Assembly (NCBI GenBank): GCA_900155495.1
Contig: FTLJ01000512.1
Span: 146,378 to 210,377 of the forward strand
Length of the DNA: 64,000 bases
DNA from: Porogramme epimiltina
Lineage: Eukaryota; Basidiomycota; Agaricomycetes; Polyporales; Polyporaceae
Direction: 5' to 3'
Part shown: positions 1 through 11,161 of the stretch, in pieces
How positions within the stretch are numbered: the first letter of the stretch is position 1
Layout: each line of letters begins with the position of its first letter
Position numbers and translations under genes: made by a program
The notes under the pieces: model-generated
Seen by the model: only the letters and a program-made list of their open reading frames with translations
Told to the model about the DNA's origin: nothing
Database searches by the model: none

Positions 1-158
1 ATCATTACTCCACAGCACCCGTCAGCGGATGTTCTTCGACGGCCAAGGTAGCATCTCCCTTTGGTATATTTACGGTCCCTGGTGCCAAAAGAAATACCTC
101 TCAGCGCACAGCCCTAGTACGAAACCCATTTAACAACGCATCCCTCTCCTGCAGCGTC

Positions 159-651
159 ATGGCTCAACAGTCCTTTCCCGATCCAAAGGCCCAAGATATC
201 ACCGCTGAAGAGCTCCAAGCGTTCGGCCTACATGATCTCGACGGTATCATCCAACGCATCGATCCGTCCACACTCCCACAGGATGTAAGGGCAGATCTCG
301 AACGAGCGAGCGAGGTTGAGATGACCCCAACTCAACTCGAAGCTATTCTGCGAAGGTGCGTCCTATTTTGAGGCACAAAATGTGTGTAAAGTAGAGGATG
401 ACCTTGAGTCCGATGAACTTTACAGAGCGGAACTTCCAGAGGACCTAATGTTGCAACTTGCGGAGCTCACGGAGAGGGCTGAAGCGGCGCGTCAGCTCGA
501 GGAGCGAACCAAGGCTTTGTTCGAGGAAGTGAAGGCTGCGACGGTAAGCATTTGTCCCTCGCAGGGTCTCTCATGGTGTCTGTTTTTCTTACTGTGATGG
601 CAGGCGGCGGCACGGGCGAATGCCACCAACAGAAACGGAGGGCCTAAATGA
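159..651 (+). CDS. small acidic helical protein of unknown function
   Basis: I do not recognise a family. The ATG at 159 (context CGTCATGG) opens a three-exon model: 159-355, 426-543 and 604-651. The first intron ends in TTTACAG and the second starts GTAAGC and ends GGCAG; both keep frame and the TGA lies at 649-651. The product is about 120 residues, rich in Glu, Leu and Ala, with a heptad-like stretch (LAELTERAEAARQLEERTK) that suggests a coiled coil, and a basic tail ending NRNGGPK. No signal peptide or membrane segment is visible. It could be a small subunit of a larger complex, but nothing in the sequence names one. The splice model is moderately sure; function is unknown. Confidence 0.5.
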
Positions 652-1006
652 GCAATCATAGGAGTCGTGATTCGTTGCGACACGTTCTGGGTCAATATAC
701 TGTTTGAGACGAACCAGTTGGGTTCCCGCGGGTCAGTAGCTAGAGATGAAGGGAACGCGCAATGCAAACCACTACCAGAGAGAATAGCAATAGTGCCAAT
801 AATCGCCCCCTTATTCTAACGGTGGATTAACAAGGGGCGGACTCTGTACGCTCATCAAAGTCTGATTGCTTCGAATTCACTGTGCTGAGACCACATAACG
901 GTCCAGGCTGAGCATTCTGGCATTCCCCTGGGTCTAGTACATATCATTGGCACGTAATGACAGTGCAAACGAGCGGATGGGAACGAATACAGAGAACCTC
1001 CCCACA
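652..1006. other. intergenic, no gene seen
   Basis: The 3' flanks of the small unknown gene and of the minus-strand kinase meet here. No open frame with a family signature, RNA gene or repeat was found. Confidence 0.5.
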
Positions 1007-2604
1007 CTACGATGTTGACGGCGCAGCATTTTTGCTCCGTGCCCTCATCGATTTAGCCAACACGCGGAAAGGTCGGAGGATGAAAGTCCCCTCACGTTCT
1101 GATCGGGTAGTAGCCACAGACGGGGTAGGAAGGGAAGGTAGAAGAAGGACGAGGTAGGTGACAGTAAGGAAGATATGGCGAACATCCTTCAAGAAGTTGA
1201 TCCCTCCGTCATCCTTGCGAGACCGCAAGCGCGCACGTAGTGTCCACCAAGGAAGCTGGGCGATGATCTTGTTCAGCTCCTTTGTGGCGGCTTCCATGCT
1301 GGGCCGTCTTTCAGGCTGCTTGTCGATCATAGATGCTGTCAACTTATGAAGGAATCCGAGATTTGTGTATTTCTGAACCGACATCGATGAGTACGACAGG
1401 AATAAATAGATGAATAGAGAAATACCTGAATAAAATCTTCACGTATGATGTTCCCCAGGCAGTACACGTCCGTAAAGAAAGGATTACGAGGTGTCTCATC
1501 GTCGCCCTGGAATTCCGGGACGGAACGGTCGCCGCCCAGGATGGGAATTGCCAATGGTTCCGTGTCTCCGTCTTCGTATCGCCTGGACAGGCCAAAGTCG
1601 ATCCAGTAGTACTTCGTTGGTCGTCGGGTTCTTGAGTAATGCTTGACCCATCCTTTGAAGTCTCGCGTCATGTCCGTATCCACCGGGTGGTACATGTTGG
1701 GGTACATGTTGCGAGGGTCCATCATGATATTGAGACTCATGCAGTCACTATGGAACGGTTAGAAACACCTATGTGAAAAGAAGTAAGCAGATACACCGCA
1801 CCGATGAGCCACACGATGTTCATGCATAAGCCACAGACCCTGTGAAGGAGGTAAGGTAACGAATAAACCTGAGAACGGTGATGTCACTTACCTCGAATGC
1901 TTGGCGGAAGAACTCTAAGAGCTCGCCAATGGTCTCAAACTTTGGGTCATCGAATGTCCTTAACATTGGCATAACGATGATTCGAATATCGGGATCGAAT
2001 GGGTCTTGGAGAACATCAAAGACAGGGCAAGAATGATTTCGTGGATCATCGCAGAGTGGCGGGGATGCTAAGTATTGTCCGATGGCAATTTCGTTCGGGT
2101 GGATGATGATTGAAATTTGCTTGAGGAGCACCATGCGGCCGTCAGATTGACGCACAGCATCGAGTACTTGAACCGTCTGAAAAGTGGCAGCTTAAATACA
2201 CATCATACCAACAGGATGAGACTGACAATTGGTTGGCAGCCGTCTTCGCAGTCAAGCGGGGACTTGTCTGTACCCGTCCAAGACGGGATCCAGTCGGGCT
2301 TGTACCGTGGACGCAAAGTGTATCCACGTTCGGACAGCCATTGGAACCGGTCGCGCCAAAAGAGCTCTTCTTCATCGAGTTGACCGTCCTGCATTATGAC
2401 CGGGTCAACCGTCGAGTGCATGCCACTGGGCTGGAATGTAGGGGCCGGGTCACTGGGCTGAGCTGTAAGACGTACCGTGGGGACGGGGCCAGAGTGAGCT
2501 ACCAAAGCCGGGCGAATTTCCTGAGATTGAACCATTGGGGCGTTTGGTTCAGATCGACCCACGGCGGTCGAGTCAGAGACCAAGGGGTCCGGGGGGGAAG
2601 ACAT
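1007..2604 (-). CDS. protein kinase paralogue A, basidiomycete-expanded family, catalytic motifs intact
   Basis: Five exons on the minus strand (2604-2227, 2176-1892, 1839-1802, 1747-1426, 1372-1007) give about 462 residues. The N-terminal family signature is FWRDRFQWLSERGYTLRPRY followed by WIPSW. Kinase motifs follow in order: VLLK (ATP-site Lys near residue 145), HPNE (helix C Glu), HRDC with LNIMMD (catalytic loop; Asp and Asn split by the 38-nt exon junction), WIDFG (Mg-binding Asp) and VPEF in place of APE. All residues for phosphotransfer are present, so an active Ser/Thr-type kinase is likely; its substrate is unknown. The C-terminal tail is about 30 residues longer than in the paralogues at 5.5, 11.2 and 19.3 kb and basic, so a missed last intron is possible. 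It is divergent from the unknown gene at 3330 across about 0.7 kb. Confidence 0.85.
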
Positions 2605-3329
2605 ACTTGGGCATGGACAGAGGGCCCAAGGTAAGGCTGACGGTCAGATGAAGCAAGGGACGTTGGCGGGCAAACGGGCAGGTGCGTCGTGGGCGGGCGG
2701 AAGGTGAAGCGAATGCAATCATAGTCGTGTAATCCCTCGAAGCTACGAGCGCGCCGCAGTGATGCGTGTTCCCAAGCCCGACAGTTCCGCACTGGCTCCG
2801 CGTGGGCATCGGGATTGAACAACTGAGCGCCGCGACGTCGCCTCGTCAACGCGGCGCTCAAAATGCCACTTGTCTGATCCCTCTGCGATCGCGCCTCATC
2901 ACGTTGGCTGTGCGAGCCTTCCTTTCGTCCTTCCTTTCGTGTGGCACACAATGGGGGCCGGTCGCAGTGCACCTTTCCTGGGCAGGGGCCGTGGGTCCGC
3001 GTTGTCTACACAGTGTACAACTGGCGTACACTCCGTTCCTATCAGCGGCGACTCATCCTCGACAACTCGTATCTCGTGCTTCCGACTCTTGCCAGTCCTG
3101 ACGACAATATCGGATTCTAACGCCCACTCATCAGCCCTCTCCCGGTGACTATTGTTTCAAATCTAGACGTCACAAGGCATTCCATACGGGCTAGCTTCCT
3201 GCGCTCCGAGTCCGACAGTTCTTTCGCCTTTCGCCGCTCTCTTTATAACGTCGTGGAAGGGTGAACGACCGCGCGTCCTTCAGGCTCTCCTACTCTACTT
3301 GCCCAAGTCTTCTTAGCCCACACGACATC
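2605..3329. promoter_or_regulatory. shared upstream region of kinase A and the 3330 gene
   Basis: About 725 bases lie between two divergent start codons, so both promoters must be here. Frames open in it but carry no start or family motif that I trust. No clear TATA box was found. Confidence 0.4.
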
Positions 3330-4498
3330 ATGCCTGGTAGTACTGATCAACCATCAATCGCTCCCACTGGTCGATCCAGCGTGGTGTCGACACCTCCTGG
3401 TGCTTCCGGTCCCCAGCAGCCAACACCCACCGGCGCCTGCGAAGCAAGTTCCTCCACGACCCCCAGCGCGGACGACACTAGCCCCCCCACGACCTCCAGG
3501 AACTCAATTTTAAGCCGGCTGAAGGCCCGCCTTCTGGGCATTGCTAACACAGTTGCCTCGCATCAACAAGCTGTCGTTGAGCTGGCCTCCGACGCGTGCT
3601 CTGTCCTCGATGTAGGAGAAGGTGCCGCGACCGCTGTGAAAACATCCACTCCCTGGTTCTTCCGCGCCTTCTCTCCTGCCACCCCCGACTACCACCTCGC
3701 CAAAAGTTTGAAGTATTTGGAAGAGATTCAGAGATTGATCGATCAACACGGTGTGAACATGGTTCCAGAGAAAACTGCATGCAAACTGCTGAATAGACAT
3801 GATAGGTTCGTCATTCACTGCTCCGGCCTCACCTACACCCGCTTCCTCACGTAGTACTCACATATGGGCAGATTGTTCGATAAAGTACACGAGATTCTTG
3901 AGTCTCCTGACAGGGAATTAAAGAAGTCTCGACGAATCAAAGGCGCAACGAAGAAGCTTTTGAGAGTTGTTCAGGTATGTAATAGGCCGCTCTCTCCCGC
4001 TATTCGTATCTCGAGGGAATGGAAATAATGATAAACTCTCCCGATTTTAGCATAAGTCGAACCAGTCTGAATCTGAAAGGATCAGACAAAAGCTTGAAGC
4101 TGCTGAGACCATGGGTACGTGAGCCGTTACGGAATCCGGAAGTCGTTGCGGTTCTGATGCCAACCCTCGCCAGATCGGAGGAGGCGGAGGCGACGTAGTG
4201 ACGTGCGACGGACACCGGGGAACCTCGGTAAGCCCAGACTGCTTAGATAGGATTCTACCATCCTTTAATGCAATATACAGAACCTATTAATGAAGCTCGG
4301 ACAACTACGTCGCAGCTCAACTCCCAAGACACTCTACATACGGAAAGCGACGTATCAACAGATGACGAGGAAGGTCCGTTCCGGGATGTAAGTACAGAGC
4401 ATATAACCTACCAATTGAAGATACTTCGCTAATACGTGCGCATACCCCATCAGCAGGACTCTGTTAACCTTCCTGACAGCGACGCCGAGGTGCAATAG
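3330..4498 (+). CDS. unknown protein with helical core and acidic C-terminus
   Basis: I do not recognise this gene. The ATG at 3330 (CATCATGCC) starts a Pro/Ser/Thr-rich leader of about 55 residues, then a helical region (LKARLLGIANTV, SLKYLEEIQRLIDQHG), then a basic block (ELKKSRRIKGATKKLLRVV). Introns fit at about 3807-3872, 3976-4050, 4115-4171, 4230-4281 and after FRD near 4389. A run of arginines follows the third intron, then an acidic tail (STDDEEG) ending DAEVQ at the TAG 4496-4498. No signal peptide or enzyme motif is seen. It sits between kinase A and a kinase relic, so it belongs to the accessory cluster. Exon joins near the arginine run are least sure. Confidence 0.5.
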
Positions 4499-4566
4499 TT
4501 TCATTTCAGTCTCCTGAGTCCATGGTGGATGTACAACTCGCTATCATAAACAACTTTTTGTGTGCT

Positions 4567-4795
4567 GCATTTCAGACGGCGCCATCGTTAGAATCGAACA
4601 CATTAGGAAATTCCTTCACCCGGATGTGATTCGCCAAACCCATCGCCTTTGACCCTCAAAATCATCGCGTGCCTGTCCAAGATGTGCTGAGTATTCCCCT
4701 CTAGTAGACTTGTACCTTCCATTCACTATATGACAAGCCGCGCTTTCGCGCCTTTGGCGAAGCGGCGGTCTCTTTTCATCAGCTGACTGTGATGA
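4567..4795 (+). pseudogene. relic of a kinase paralogue (ATP-site region)
   Basis: The DNA from the CAGACGGCGCC near 4574 to about 4795 aligns by eye with exon 2 of the kinases at 5463 and 11162: the same order of segments for the DGAIV strand, the helix-C region, the DPRNH block and the FGEAV block before the intron. It has deletions, frame breaks and internal stops, and the rest of the kinase is missing. It is therefore a decayed partial copy, in the same orientation as the intact copies to its right. Confidence 0.75.
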
Positions 4796-5462
4796 CACTA
4801 TATGTCGTACTCGCAGATTGTCTTTCTAGGGCCTACCATTTATTTACGAGCGTTGCCCATTAATTAGTGTGTCATACCGAGTCTGGTTTGAACCTCCGCT
4901 TACTCTCCTACGCTGGCAGTATAAAGCTATCGAGAGAGAAGTTCAATTGTAGGTTCAATATGGGTGATACTAGATTCGCGGGCAGCAAAAGCAGGGAGAG
5001 TGTGGGTATGAGAAGCCAGAATGAGCAGACTGATAGAATATATAGATGCGGTATAAGTCGACATATATCAAATAACAGAGCACTGCGGCGATACATCATG
5101 TATGTATGTCATACCGGTGTTGCAATTGCATAGTCACAAAGTCCCGCTGGAGCATTTGAAGGAGGGTCTCCCTGTGGTCAAGGTGGTCCTTGAGTCACTC
5201 ATATAGTTCTAGGCGGCGGCCGTGGGTGGACAGAAGAAGGGGAGAAGAATCGACGGTGGTGCTGGACGCCGTTCGAAGTTCGAGCTGCCATGGGTAGCGC
5301 CCGCGGCGGATCAGCGAAGATGTGAAGTTGACCTCGGTTTCGATGAGTTGAAGCGTTGACTAGTATCTGGGATTGCCGAGTGCTGATTTCCCACAATTGA
5401 CCATTCAACGCAGTGACGAGCCCCTTCAATTGATCCCCCCTTCCACTCTTCCACCATATCTC
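4796..5462. other. intergenic and upstream region of kinase B
   Basis: AT-richer than its surroundings. No coding signature is seen on either strand. The promoter of the kinase starting at 5463 must lie at its right end. Confidence 0.4.
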
Positions 5463-6816
5463 ATGTCTTCCCCAGCAGCACTGCCAGTGGAATCTCCCCC
5501 TCCGATCGACATAAGGTTGTCAGAGCAGCCACACGATCCTACCAAACTCTATAACTCTGAAGTTTTCTGGAGAGACCATCACAAATGGTTGGAAGAGCAC
5601 GGCTACATGCTCCGTCCTCGACTCCGTCCTGGATGGATTCCTTCATGGTTGGAAAGCAAAAAGCACCCGTTTGAATGCGAAGATGGGAAGCCTCTTTTGG
5701 TATGTTTCGTAAACCTTTATGTCTGTCACTAGTCTTAACTATCAGGTATAAGTTACCCTGTATAGATGCACGTCGTATCTCTGACGGCGCTATCGTTGCA
5801 ATAAAACGCATCAGGAAATCCGTCCACCCCTACGAAATCGAGCTCACCCAGATGTGGTCCGCCGAACCTCTCGCTTCTGACCCTCGGAATCATTGCGCGC
5901 CCGTGTACGACGTACTGCACTCGCCCCTAGACGAAGATATTGCTTTTGTCATCTTACCGTTTCTCAGCCTGTACGACGAGCCCCGTTTCCGCACCTTTGG
6001 CGAAGCGGTGGAGTGTTTTCGTCAAATGATTGAGGTGAGGTTTGACGCAATTTCATATTTCAACATGACTTACCATTTTATAGGGCTTGCAGTTTATTCA
6101 TGAACATCATGTCGCTCATCGGTTTGTGCTCCCTGGTATTACCGGTATTGACTACTGACGCTCACATATTCTAGTGACATTTCATATTTAAACGTCATGA
6201 TGGATCCTCTTCCGCTTGTATCTGAAATGTATCATCCCATTTTCCGTCGCAAGAGCTACGATTTCCGTCGCAAGGTGAAACATTATCCAAGGACATCGGC
6301 CCCGACAAAATATTATTACATCGACTTTGGAATCTCACGCATATATCCGGCCGATTGCTCGTCTCCGCGAGAGGTCCCAATTTGGGGAGGGGACAAATCA
6401 GTCCCTGAATTCCAGGATTGCTCGAACACGCCCTGCGATCCATTTGCGACAGACATATACTACCTAGGCAACCTCATACGAGAATCTTATATTCAGGTGA
6501 GGCTACACTGCATTCCGTATTGCTACTAGCTTGTGTCGTCTAACCCATCCCTCTATAGAAAGGTGACGGGTGGGAGTTCCTGGAGCCACTGGTAGCAAAC
6601 ATGGTCCAGGACGACCCCTCGAAACGCCCGACGATTAACGAGGTGGCTGCTCTCTATGAGAAGATCATTGCCTCTTTGAGCACATGGAAATTGCGCTCGC
6701 GTATCGTCCGCAGGAAAGACTGGGCTGTCATTGGTATCTACAGGGGCATACGCCACGTTTACCGAACAGTGTGGTATGTAGTGTCGCGTACGCCTGCCGT
6801 CCCTACCCTACAATAA
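5463..6816 (+). CDS. protein kinase paralogue B, catalytic motifs intact
   Basis: Exons 5463-5699, 5753-6034, 6084-6121, 6175-6496 and 6559-6816 give 378 residues. The first ATG that fits the family N-terminus (MSSPAALPVE) was chosen; the longer open frame upstream has no ATG. Motifs in order: FWRDHHKWLEEHGYMLRPR (about 38-56), VAIK (Lys about 97), HPYE, HRD (Asp about 187) with LNVMMD, YIDFG (Asp about 236) and VPEF. The C-terminal segment has the KRPT motif typical of the kinase C-lobe. It is a near copy of the kinase at 11162, with identical lengths for exons 2, 3 and 4 (282, 38 and 322 nt). Substrate and pathway are unknown; a soluble enzyme is inferred from the lack of signal or membrane segments. 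Confidence 0.88.
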
Positions 6817-7821
6817 TCATAGCTACCCCTTTAAACTTCACATACTGTCCACGACGCGACTTCTATCCCCCTTTCCCGGTATACTTCCTTCCTTGCCCCG
6901 TGTAATACGGTATATGCTAGTGTTGTCATCATGAATATAACGCGCTGAGGGTTCCTATCGACCAGCTGCACTCCGTTCTCATGACATGGATACAATTGCC
7001 TCAGTTTTCGCGAATCTCCAAACGTCCCACGGAACTCTCCAACATTTTGCAACACGCGGACATTCCCCGCGCCCATCAAGGTCTGACATCGGGTCTCCTC
7101 CCTCGGTCACTAGCGAGAAACGCGTCGCAACATTACTGTATTCTTCAAGCTTCGAGAATCAGCGGCGGGGTAGGCCCCAAGGCCCGCAGCTATTGTCCAG
7201 GAGGAAGCCTGGCTTCTAGCCTTCGAACTTCGGGCGGCATGACCGCCGTGGGCCTGACCGGAACTTGGTCTGAATGATCGCGCAGCCTTTGTGGGTCCAT
7301 CATAGTCGCGGGCCTGGCGGCAAGGGCATATCGTTGTTCTTCTGGTCGCCGTCCGGAGCTGACCTTGCCGCTCTTATCGCGCTCCTTGTTATCAGCACCC
7401 GTTGTCGTCGGGTCTGGCTTTATGTTATGCAGTGTTGCAGATGCAAATTCCGGCGGACCGGGGGCTACTGTTACGCATCGACACATACACGTCACCTAAA
7501 GTGGGCCCTCCATCAGTAGTGTTTGCGACCTATGTGCAGGCTGTATTTGATGACCCTCTTTGTGGCACTGTAGTTTTAGACCATCATGAACTACATGATG
7601 TCGATCCGCCGTTGCCAACGTAGAGGATGCAGTGATTCTGACAGAGCGCCGCTACTGAGTGCCGTATTCCAGAGTATTCGGGAGAGCTTGGAGGATTGCT
7701 CCACCCGAATATAGTTCCTCATGAGTAGGTCAGAGAGTTGGAGAAGGCGGCCGCACTGGTCGGTGTTCATACGGCCAAACTCGGCAGCTTTATTCCCACG
7801 CCCGCCCGGAGGCTCCAATCG
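6817..7821. other. intergenic, contains first copy of a duplicated block
   Basis: Noncoding stretch between kinase B and the reductase relic. Apart from the block at 7271-7394 that recurs behind kinase C, I see no gene. Confidence 0.45.
7271..7394 (+). repeat. duplicated noncoding block, copy 1 (behind kinase B)
   Basis: Shares ATGATCGCGCAG, CTTTGTGGGTCC, CCGTTGTTC-like and CGCTCT-ATCGC-CTC segments, in the same order, with 12985-13097. Each copy begins about 455 bases after its kinase stop codon (6816 to 7271 and 12534 to 12985), so the duplication unit reaches well past the gene. Confidence 0.7.
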
Positions 7822-8988
7822 ATGACGATGAAGCTTGTTTACTCCGTCTTCAAGTTGAATGATGACCTAGCGATGTCCGCAGCCAAAATCATCTACGGTA
7901 CAGCGTGGTGCGTTTTGGTGCACATGTGCTCATTCATTCCAATCATAATTCTGGATACCAGGAAGAAGGAGCGTACGACGGCCCTCGTAATAAGCGCTGT
8001 TCTGCATGGCTTCCAGGCAATCGATACGGGTATGTTGAATGCTACAGACACTCTTCGCCACATTTGCCACATCCCTTCTGTGTAGCATGCCAGCCGAAAC
8101 ATTATCGGTGTGTATTGCTCAGAATGAGGGTTTGGTCACACGCCTGACCTGTCGGTAGAGAGGATCTTGTTGGTGCCGCGTTACAAACCTTGTATGATCA
8201 GCACGGAATAAAGCGCGAAGACCTGTTCGTGCAAACAAAGTATGTTACGTATCCGAGGGCTATGTTGCTCTCACTGATCGCTCACCCGTATCTAGGTACA
8301 CTCCAATTGACGGACAGGATTTGGCCCAACCGCTCCCGTACGATCCCAAGGCAGATATCGCCGTCCAAGTCGAGGCGTCCGTGCAGACGTCGCTCAAGCA
8401 GTTACGCACGACGTACATCGACAGTGTGCTACTACACTCACCCTTGAGGACGCTCTCCCAGACGCTCAGCGCATGGCGCGTGCTCATCATGCTCCGTGCG
8501 TCTGGTGTCGTCCGAGCGATCGGTATCAGCAACGCGTACGACATCGCGGTGCTCGAAGCCCTTGAGCGTGATGGTGGTGCTCGCCCGGACATCGTTCAGA
8601 ATCGTTGGTACGAGGGGAATAAATGAGACAAGGACGTGTGGGCGTACTGCGTTGAGCGTGAAATCCAGTATCAGTGAGTTCGTAGCTGGGCATTCGCGCT
8701 GTGCATGAGCATGTCTTCTTACGTGTTCGGCGGCTTCTACACAGGTCATTCTGGACACTCTCGGGTGCGCCTAACCTTTTGGCGGACAAGAACATCCGTG
8801 CGATCGCCCACACGAAGGGATGCACGCCATCGCAGGCACTGTTCAAGGTTGCCCAGGAAAACGGAGTCACCCCCCTATCTGGCACCACGAAAGAATCGCA
8901 TATGGACGACGCCGTTGCTACCGAGAAACTCGACTTCGGAGATGTGCGATCTGCCGTGGACGGTGTACTCAAGATCATCCGCGCCTAG
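7822..8988 (+). pseudogene. aldo-keto reductase with in-frame TGA
   Basis: A fungal NAD(P)H-dependent aldo-keto reductase of the AKR3-like type. Exons fit at 7822-7907, 7962-8029, 8086-8107, 8159-8239, 8296-8673 and 8745-8988 with GT-AG introns. Visible landmarks: IIYGTAWKKER near the start, AIDTA followed by KHYRED (catalytic Tyr region), VQTKY (catalytic Lys), LLHSPL (His), IGISN, and QNRWYEGN. Directly after this last motif the frame reads AAA TGA at 8621-8626, where relatives have Gly-Trp; the frame then continues as DKDVWAYC to a normal C-terminus at 8988. All other splice sites and the frame are preserved, so this looks like one recent nonsense change. A sequencing error or readthrough cannot be excluded. 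Confidence 0.8.
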
Positions 8989-9812
8989 CCCACCACCACG
9001 ACCTCGTCTCGAGCGGTGGCACTATACAATGTGTATAATGGAGGTTCGAAAATTCTTAATTTATACGCATTTTGCAGCTTACTAGCTGTTCGGAGAAAGT
9101 TCTATTTCGTTACCTCATTCCTACAAAGAACTAACGCAAGCGCGTCGCTGTGTGTACCTCACACTCCTACTAGCAACATATAGATTAGCATTTGTGGAAG
9201 GTGAGGGAGATAGGAGCCGAATCCAATGTAGAGAGGTCTCGATGTAGCAGTGCACGTGCTCCTATATCGGTTAGCGTAATGGAACTGAAGTAGGGCTATA
9301 AAACGGAATGTCGACGAAGTTCCAGGGTTCGTCGGAAGATTCGAAGTCTGTCCAGGTTCCTCAAGTGTCATGTTGTTTGTTGTGCGGAAATTGTATTGAC
9401 TAGTAACGTCAAATGTGTCGATACAAATGGTCGATACAAGGGGTATGATGGCTAACTAAAACATGATCTTAATCTTAAAGAGAGTAAGAGGCGTGCAACG
9501 CCTCTAGTGGGTATAGTGACAGCGATAGCATATGCTCTTCTTAGGCATCAGCTTTAGTCCCAACCTGATGCATCAACCACTGTAGCGTTCAAATATCAAC
9601 GCGACCTCCCAAGACACGTCAGCGAGTGTGGCAGAGACGCACCAGCTTCTATGCTTGCCCTGTCAAGCCCATCGTCTTCATCCGCGGAGGTGACATAGAT
9701 TATAGGTCCGTTGTTATTAGCCTCGAATACCGGAGCGAACCTCATCGGTGATGATGATGCACTAGGGAGGAACATTGCAGGTGCAAACTGGGGAGTATTA
9801 TCTGATGCCGGG
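8989..9812. other. intergenic, no gene seen
   Basis: AT-rich DNA between the 3' ends of the reductase and the gene at 9813. No motif, RNA gene or repeat recognised. Confidence 0.45.
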
Positions 9813-10520
9813 CTATGAAAACGGCAGGAAGATCCTTCGAAAAAAGAGCTTACTGTCCCAGTTGACCGTGAATGTGTTCTGCCCAGTGTGTAACACACCA
9901 TGATTGGGTGTGTATGCGAAGAAGGCTAAAGGAGTAGCGTCATCGAATGCTATCGCAGAGAAACATTAAGGCGACGTAAATATTATAGTTCTGTTCGGCG
10001 AAGAGAGTGCTCACCGCGATTCTCGACCATAGCATTCAGAAAGCCTTCTGGGCCATACTTCCTAATAGCGCCCTCGGTTATACCCTACGATCAGCGTCAG
10101 GGGATTTCAGTGGCAGTATGAAAGTTATGTCATACACATACCTTGGTGAGAACAAGCAACGAGTTGGCCGATTTATAGTATCGATACACCAACTTGCCGT
10201 AGACCAAGCCGGACTTTCGCCAGCCCGACTTGGATAGTTCCTCTCGGGCAGTATCCACGCTACCGTTAAGGACCGACATCAGCATGAGTTCAGACGAATT
10301 GAATCGAAGATAGAAAGAATGCCTACACGTAGCGCTCTCTTGCAATCAGGTGGTAGTCTTCTAGTGGGAGAAGCGCGGAATGTTGAAATATGAGCTTTGT
10401 GACCTTCCTTTCAGCTTCCTTGCCCCTTTCTACCCACGCCTTGGGGCGCATACCGAGGACTATCTTAGTGATAGGCTCGACGGCGCCAGCAATCGCTCCA
10501 ACAGTGATCGGGTCAGTCAT
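9813..10520 (-). CDS. unknown 172-residue protein with hydrophobic N-terminal segment
   Basis: No family recognised. Four exons on the minus strand fit exactly in phase: 10520-10327, 10259-10142, 10084-10015 and 9949-9813. The N-terminus (ITVGAIAGAVEPITKIVLGM) is a glycine/alanine-rich hydrophobic stretch of about 20 residues, which could be an amphipathic or membrane-touching helix rather than a cleaved signal, since a charged helix (ERGKEAERKVTK) follows. The middle carries REELSKSGWRKSG and a tyrosine-rich LVYRYYKS, and the end is aromatic and basic (LFFRRIFLPFS). Four in-phase introns argue for a real gene. It could be a small membrane-associated protein of the accessory region; function is unknown. 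Confidence 0.55.
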
Positions 10521-11161
10521 GTCTTCGAGAACGCGCGAGGTGGAATATGCAAAATGAAACTGTCAAGTGGCAAAGAGTGAGCAAGCACCTAGGAATGTTA
10601 AAAGGAATAGATCGCACGCGGGTAGGGTAACGGAGCAACTAGCGTGCAGTAGTGGGGATCAGGAGGTAGCAGGCGCGTATATTATATACAGGACGAGCCA
10701 TTCCCAGAAGAGATTGAGTGCATGTACTACGGCCAGACACGCAACACCGGTGGTCCAAGGACAAGGCTTCGCGTCGCCGTCGAAGGGGTCGAAGGGACCT
10801 ACAGGATGGGGAGCCACGCTAACGGTCATGAGATCATGTCAGAACGTCCGCTTCCCAAGGGCAAAGACAAGAGCAATATTATGCGTGTGGTTGACGGCGG
10901 TGACTGTGGGTCCCTAGAAGAACAAGAGAACAAAAGACGATGCAGTCGAGACTCGGCTTCAGTGTGCAACTGATATCAGTTGATCATGGCGGATCGGCAA
11001 ACTCTCGCTTGATCCCATTTGGATGTTATGATTATGATCGGGAATTTCCGAATTCTCACGCGTACCATGTTCGCATTTCTCATATGCACCCGCCTGTTCC
11101 CTGTTCTGAAGATGATCGACCAAGCAAGAACTCTTCGTTGTGCTCTCGCGTTCTCCTCCCC
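10521..11161. promoter_or_regulatory. shared upstream region of the 9813 gene and kinase C
   Basis: About 640 bases between divergent start codons. A frame open from 10940 runs into kinase C but matches nothing in the paralogue, so I treat it as 5' untranslated DNA. Confidence 0.4.

Noticed and set aside
3261..3329. Extension of the 3330 gene using GTG at 3261
   Set aside because: GTG is not a normal start in fungi; the ATG at 3330 has good context.
10940..11161. Upstream in-frame extension of kinase C from the ATG at 10940
   Set aside because: The added 74 residues match nothing in kinase B and the next Met at 11162 aligns with the family start.
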